A stretch of 64,000 nucleotides of DNA, taken from contig NZ_FNBB01000002.1 of NCBI RefSeq assembly GCF_900102105.1, positions 558,001-622,000 on the forward strand, read 5' to 3'. Numbering within the stretch: the stretch's first letter is position 1; every line of letters begins with the position of its first letter. The stretch comes from Agrobacterium pusense (GTDB taxonomy: Bacteria > Pseudomonadota > Alphaproteobacteria > Rhizobiales > Rhizobiaceae). Below the pieces are notes generated by a model that did not search any database, had not been told where the DNA came from, and was given only the letters and a program-made list of their open reading frames with translations. Shown here piece by piece: positions 60,878-64,000 of this stretch. The position numbers and the translations under genes are program-made.

Positions 60878-61330
60878 TTATGTGCCTGAATAGGTCGTCG
60901 CCGGATCGAAATGGCGCGTATCGTCGGTGATTTTCGTCACCGCCTGGCCATCAGCCAGTTCGACCGTGCGGTAGAAGCAGGAGCGGCGGCCGGTGTGGCA
61001 GGTGGCATCGTGGCCGGCGACCGAGACCTTCAGCCACACGGCGTCCTGATCGCAATCGGTGCGGAATTCCTTCACGGTCTGCAGGTTGCCCGACGTTTCG
61101 CCCTTCTTCCAGATCTTGTCGCGCGAACGGCTGTAATAGTGGGCGATGCCGGTCTCAAGCGTCAGCGACACCGCCTGTGCATTCATATGGGCGACCATCA
61201 GCAGTTCGCCATCGCGCGCGTCGGTGACTACGGCTGTGACGAGGCCGTGGGCGTCGAATTTCGGCGAAAAGAGACCTGCGTTTTCAAGCGCTTCCTTGTC
61301 CGCGGGCGCGGACGGAAAGGGAATGGACAT
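60878..61330 (-). CDS. hisI: Phosphoribosyl-AMP cyclohydrolase
   Basis: A 150-residue HisI that opens the purine ring of phosphoribosyl-AMP in histidine biosynthesis. It has the metal-binding motifs [13 protein letters not shown] and [13 protein letters not shown]. There is no fused HisE domain. It lies near folE, both purine-ring hydrolases, but they are not obviously an operon. Confidence 0.94.
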   Translation of the reverse strand: MSIPFPSAPADKEALENAGLFSPKFDAHGLVTAVVTDARDGELLMVAHMNAQAVSLTLETGIAHYYSRSRDKIWKKGETSGNLQTVKEFRTDCDQDAVWLKVSVAGHDATCHTGRRSCFYRTVELADGQAVTKITDDTRHFDPATTYSGT

Positions 61331-61424
61331 GGCAACCTCGGAAAATCATCTGGCGGAACGATGAGAGGGGCGGATGAAACGGACGAGTGCCCGCCACTCT
61401 GAATTTTCTTGCGCATCGGATTTT

Positions 61425-61449
61425 CCGAAAGCCGCATTACGGCTTTCGG
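61425..61449. terminator. Perfect ten-base-pair hairpin between folE and hisI
   Basis: CCGAAAGCCG pairs with CGGCTTTCGG around CATTA. It lies a few bases beyond the folE stop but has no T-run on that strand. Confidence 0.45.
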
Positions 61450-61457
61450 GCCGGTGC

Positions 61458-62084
61458 TTAACGGTTCCGCACCATGGTCATGAAGCGCACCTGTTCGGCC
61501 GGGTCGTTCTTGAACGTGCCGGTAAAGGAGGTGGTGAGGGTGGTCGACCCCTGCTTGTTGACGCCGCGCATGGACATGCACATATGTTCGGCATCGATCA
61601 TGACGGCCACGCCGCGCGGTTTCAGGGTTTCCTCAATCGATCTTGCGATCTGCGCGGTCATGTTTTCCTGCGTCTGCAGGCGGCGGCCGAAGATTTCGAC
61701 AACGCGGGCGATCTTCGACAGGCCAAGCACGCGACCGGCCGGAAGATAGGCGACATGCGCCTTGCCGACGATCGGCACCATATGGTGTTCGCAATGGGAG
61801 AAGAACGGAATGTCGCGCACCAGCACCACATCGTCATAACCGCCGACTTCCTCGAAGGTCGTGCCGAGCACGTCCTGAACATTCAGCTCGTAACCGGCAA
61901 AAAGCTCGCGATAGGCCTTGGCGACGCGCTTCGGCGTATCCAGAAGTCCTTCGCGGGCGGGATTTTCTCCAGCCCAGCGCAAGAGAACGCGCACTGCTTC
62001 TTCCGCTTCAGCCTGGCTCGGGCGAGCTTCAGCCACGTCGGGTTTTGCGCCAGCGCCGGGGAAATTCTTCACGATCGCATCCAT
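61458..62084 (-). CDS. folE: GTP cyclohydrolase I
   Basis: A 208-residue FolE that converts GTP to dihydroneopterin triphosphate, the first step of folate synthesis. Zinc and substrate motifs are present: [29 protein letters not shown] and [18 protein letters not shown] 62084 has a GGGAGAG site; the frame open to 62144 lacks one. Confidence 0.95.
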   Translation of the reverse strand: MDAIVKNFPGAGAKPDVAEARPSQAEAEEAVRVLLRWAGENPAREGLLDTPKRVAKAYRELFAGYELNVQDVLGTTFEEVGGYDDVVLVRDIPFFSHCEHHMVPIVGKAHVAYLPAGRVLGLSKIARVVEIFGRRLQTQENMTAQIARSIEETLKPRGVAVMIDAEHMCMSMRGVNKQGSTTLTTSFTGTFKNDPAEQVRFMTMVRNR

Positions 62085-62362
62085 TCCGTCTCTCCCGATG
62101 CGGGTAAAGGCCGCACCTGAATTCGTTTTACATCGCGAACCCATGTTCGCAGTTGCTGCTATCTGGTTGTTTTATAGCATTTTGGCAAGGCCGATGCTGT
62201 TTTTTCGGTATCGGAGCCGTTAATTTGATCACGGCTTGATGTCCAGAAAGCTCGTTAGCATATAATGAGAATGAAGGGCAGGAAAGCTTCACTGCGACAA
62301 ACGCTGTGTTAGAAAAATTTGACCTGTCCTGTTTTGGGCATTCTTGAGCGCGCCGGGCACCA

Positions 62363-62812
62363 ATGATGGACGATATCTACAATAATCGCATTCTGGACTT
62401 TGCCGGGAATATCCCGCTCATCGGCGTTCTTGAGGATGCTGACGCCAGCGCCGAGAAACACTCCCGGCTGTGCGGTTCGAAGCTGAAGGTCTATCTGAAA
62501 GTCGAAGACGGTATCGTAACGGCGTTTTCGCACGAGGTTCGTGCCTGTGCGCTCGGCCAGGCCTCCGCCTCCATCATGGCGCACCACATCGTCGGGGCCT
62601 CCAGCGGCGAAGTCCGGCAGGCGCGGGAAGACATGCTTGCCATGTTGAAACAGGGTGGCGATGGCCCGACGGGCCGTTTCGAGGATATGCGCGTTCTGTC
62701 GCCGGTCAGGGATTTCAAGGCCCGCCACGCCTCCACCATGCTGACCTTCGAAGCCGTGGTCGATGCGCTCGACCAGATCGAAGGCCGGCAGGCTCTCGAC
62801 GCCGCGGGTTAG
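62363..62812 (+). CDS. NifU/IscU-like iron-sulfur scaffold protein
   Basis: A 149-residue IscU-fold protein. Cysteines 37 (RLCGS) and 62 (RACALGQA) align with the scaffold ligands, but the third ligand position reads RHAST (serine near residue 124), so one cysteine is missing. This variant is usual in the alphaproteobacterial group of NifU-like proteins near yidD. Start at the first of two ATGs (62363 or 62366). Confidence 0.82.
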   Translation: MMDDIYNNRILDFAGNIPLIGVLEDADASAEKHSRLCGSKLKVYLKVEDGIVTAFSHEVRACALGQASASIMAHHIVGASSGEVRQAREDMLAMLKQGGDGPTGRFEDMRVLSPVRDFKARHASTMLTFEAVVDALDQIEGRQALDAAG

Positions 62813-62815
62813 GCC

Positions 62816-63175
62816 ATGTGCGGCGAACCGGGCTGCCGGCACCAGCAGACCGAGGTGAAATCCGGGCGATCACGTAACTGGACGGGCAGCTTTGCCAGGA
62901 CGCCAGGACGGCTTTTCGGTATCGGCTTTATCAGGCTTTATCAATTGACGCTTTCCGGCTTCATCGGAAACTCCTGCCGCCATATCCCCACCTGTTCGGA
63001 ATATGGCTACGAGGCGATTGCCCGCCACGGGCTTTGGGCCGGCGGCTGGATGACGCTGTTTCGTGTGGCGCGCTGCGGACCGGGCGGCACAAGCGGTCTG
63101 GATCCGGTGCCGGAAGTACTTGATGGAAGCAGGCGCTGGTGGATGCCGTGGCGCTACTGGAGCCGACATCGATGA
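62816..63175 (+). CDS. yidD: Membrane protein insertion efficiency factor YidD
   Basis: A 119-residue YidD. The core is FIRLYQLTLSGFIGNSCRHIPTCSEYGYEAIARHGLWAGGWMTLFRVARC, with the conserved CRHIPTCS. YidD helps YidC insert membrane proteins. The N-terminal 28 residues are an unusual Cys/His-rich extension (CGEPGCRHQQ). It starts four bases after the NifU-like stop and overlaps the next gene by four. Confidence 0.87.
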   Translation: MCGEPGCRHQQTEVKSGRSRNWTGSFARTPGRLFGIGFIRLYQLTLSGFIGNSCRHIPTCSEYGYEAIARHGLWAGGWMTLFRVARCGPGGTSGLDPVPEVLDGSRRWWMPWRYWSRHR

Positions 63176-63696
63176 ATCACTATGTGGCCCTGCTGCACAG
63201 CATCGTTCTCGGCGCGGGCAAGCGGCTTGTCATGGCCGATCTCAGGGCCTTGGCGGAAGAGCTGGGATTTACCGACTGCAGGACGCTTGTCGCGACCGGA
63301 AATCTTGTTTTTCGCGCTGAAGTGGCACCTGTCCGCGAGATAGAGGACAGGCTGGAGCGCGCCTTCGAAGATCGCTTCGGCAAACATGTCGATATTCTCG
63401 TTCGTTCCGGCGGCGACTGGCTGAAGCTGGCGGCGGACAATCCCTTCGCCAAGGGCAATCCGCCGGATGTCTGCGTGCGGGTGATGCGTGAACCGCTTGG
63501 CGAAGGTATCCTTGGATTTCTCGATAAGTACCGCCGACAGGAGACGATCGCCGTAATCGGCGGTGACTTGTGGATCGATTTCAAGGGCAAACCGAGCGAG
63601 AGCAGGCTGCTGTCTGCGCTGACCACAAGAAGGCTCGGTATAGGCACGACCCGCAACGCGAACACGGTCAATGGTCTCGCGGAAATGCTTCGCTGA
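63172..63696 (+). CDS. DUF1697 family protein
   Basis: A 174-residue DUF1697 protein with YVALLHSIVLGAGKRLVMADLRALAEELGF, LVATGNLVF and the final segment LLSALTTRRLGIGTTRNANTVNGLAEML. The ATG overlaps the yidD stop. Function unknown. Confidence 0.83.
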   Translation: MNHYVALLHSIVLGAGKRLVMADLRALAEELGFTDCRTLVATGNLVFRAEVAPVREIEDRLERAFEDRFGKHVDILVRSGGDWLKLAADNPFAKGNPPDVCVRVMREPLGEGILGFLDKYRRQETIAVIGGDLWIDFKGKPSESRLLSALTTRRLGIGTTRNANTVNGLAEMLR

Positions 63697-63745
63697 GCGG
63701 CCTTCACCTTTGACTGCAATGGCAAAAGCCTTTATCAGCCTGCGT

Positions 63746-63762
63746 GCCCGCCTGTCGCGGGC
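63746..63762 (+). promoter_or_regulatory. Short hairpin in the thrS leader
   Basis: GCCCGC pairs with GCGGGC around CTGTC, about 60 bases before the thrS ATG. It could be a leader regulatory hairpin or the end of the DUF1697 transcript. No T-box is expected or seen. Confidence 0.3.
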
Positions 63763-63821
63763 AAATCATTATTCCAACACCACCCGCATTCGTTGGCGGG
63801 ACTGGACAGGAGCACTAGACG

Positions 63822-64000
63822 ATGTCTGAAGCCGTTTCCCTTACATTTCCCGATGGTTCCGTCCGCAGCTACGCCCCCGGCACGACCGGCCGCGAGGTTG
63901 CCGAATCCATCTCCAAATCGCTCGCCAAGAAAGCCGTCGCCATAACGCTTGATGGCACCCTGCGCGATTTGTCCGACACCATCACCGATGGCAAGATCGA
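63822..64000 (+). CDS. thrS: Threonyl-tRNA synthetase, N-terminal part
   Basis: The first 59 codons are present, the rest lies beyond the window. The TGS domain start is clear: [26 protein letters not shown] then [18 protein letters not shown]. The enzyme charges tRNA-Thr. Confidence 0.9.
   Translation, partial: MSEAVSLTFPDGSVRSYAPGTTGREVAESISKSLAKKAVAITLDGTLRDLSDTITDGKI

Overview
The window reads as the circular chromosome of an Agrobacterium/Rhizobium-group alphaproteobacterium. Pointers are phosphatidylcholine synthase (pcs), a GT21-type lipid glycosyltransferase, DUF982, DUF1127, DUF1489 and IalB-family proteins, a two-domain cold-shock protein, a BTLCP transglutaminase-like protein, the glnB-glnA operon, and rhizobial-style palindromic intergenic repeats. 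No database search was possible, so all family names come from motifs and recognisable sequence.

Positions 1-7090 are accessory DNA, best explained as one end of a prophage. A leftward operon of three small genes (one a zinc-ribbon protein running off the left edge) faces a rightward membrane-anchored trypsin-like protease and an HTH-metallophosphatase. After a divergent control region with a nested dyad operator, nine rightward genes from 3267 to 6942 overlap or abut by a few bases and end at a strong terminator. At least four of them look like nucleotide or alarmone hydrolases: a MazG-like protein, a YfbR-like HD protein, a RelA/SpoT-type HD protein and a dATP/dGTP diphosphohydrolase-like protein. 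The element abuts the 3' end of an intact tRNA-Arg gene, a classical attachment site. No integrase lies in the window, so it should be beyond the left edge.

From 7092 onward the content is ordinary chromosome. 7.1-14.3 kb holds three tRNA genes (Arg, Pro, Lys), an NDUFS4-like complex I subunit, the lipid glycosyltransferase, DUF982 and BON proteins, DUF192 with a cold-shock protein, glyoxalase I, an M15 peptidase lipoprotein and a GT25 glycosyltransferase. 14.5-18.4 kb holds ccdA, a frameshifted AEC transporter, a UbiH-family hydroxylase and pcs. 18.5-24.3 kb holds a BmpA-type nucleoside ABC transporter and a GntR regulator. 24.5-29 kb holds glmU, glmS, a GNAT acetyltransferase and a DUF502 protein. 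29-36.1 kb holds a toxin-antitoxin pair and recG, divergent from sdhE-mfd.

The right half continues with a palindromic MITE-like repeat, two EamA exporters, a DsbA/FrnE protein, a family 5 solute-binding protein, an IalB-family protein and hspQ. It then has glnB-glnA under a sigma-54 promoter, bifunctional nnrDE, a GlxA-type regulator, LysR/DUF1127, a methylenetetrahydrofolate reductase-like gene next to a formyltransferase, an entericidin-like lipoprotein, sdaA, PilZ, PAS, rhomboid and CBS proteins, a patatin, hisI, folE, a NifU-like protein, yidD, a DUF1697 protein and the start of thrS.

The two most unusual signals are both in the prophage. Three leader hairpins share a loop and a downstream motif while their stems covary. 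Four prophage proteins carry an ANDN tetrapeptide like the start of the alphaproteobacterial ssrA (tmRNA) tag; in one of them it forms an ssrA-like C-terminus.
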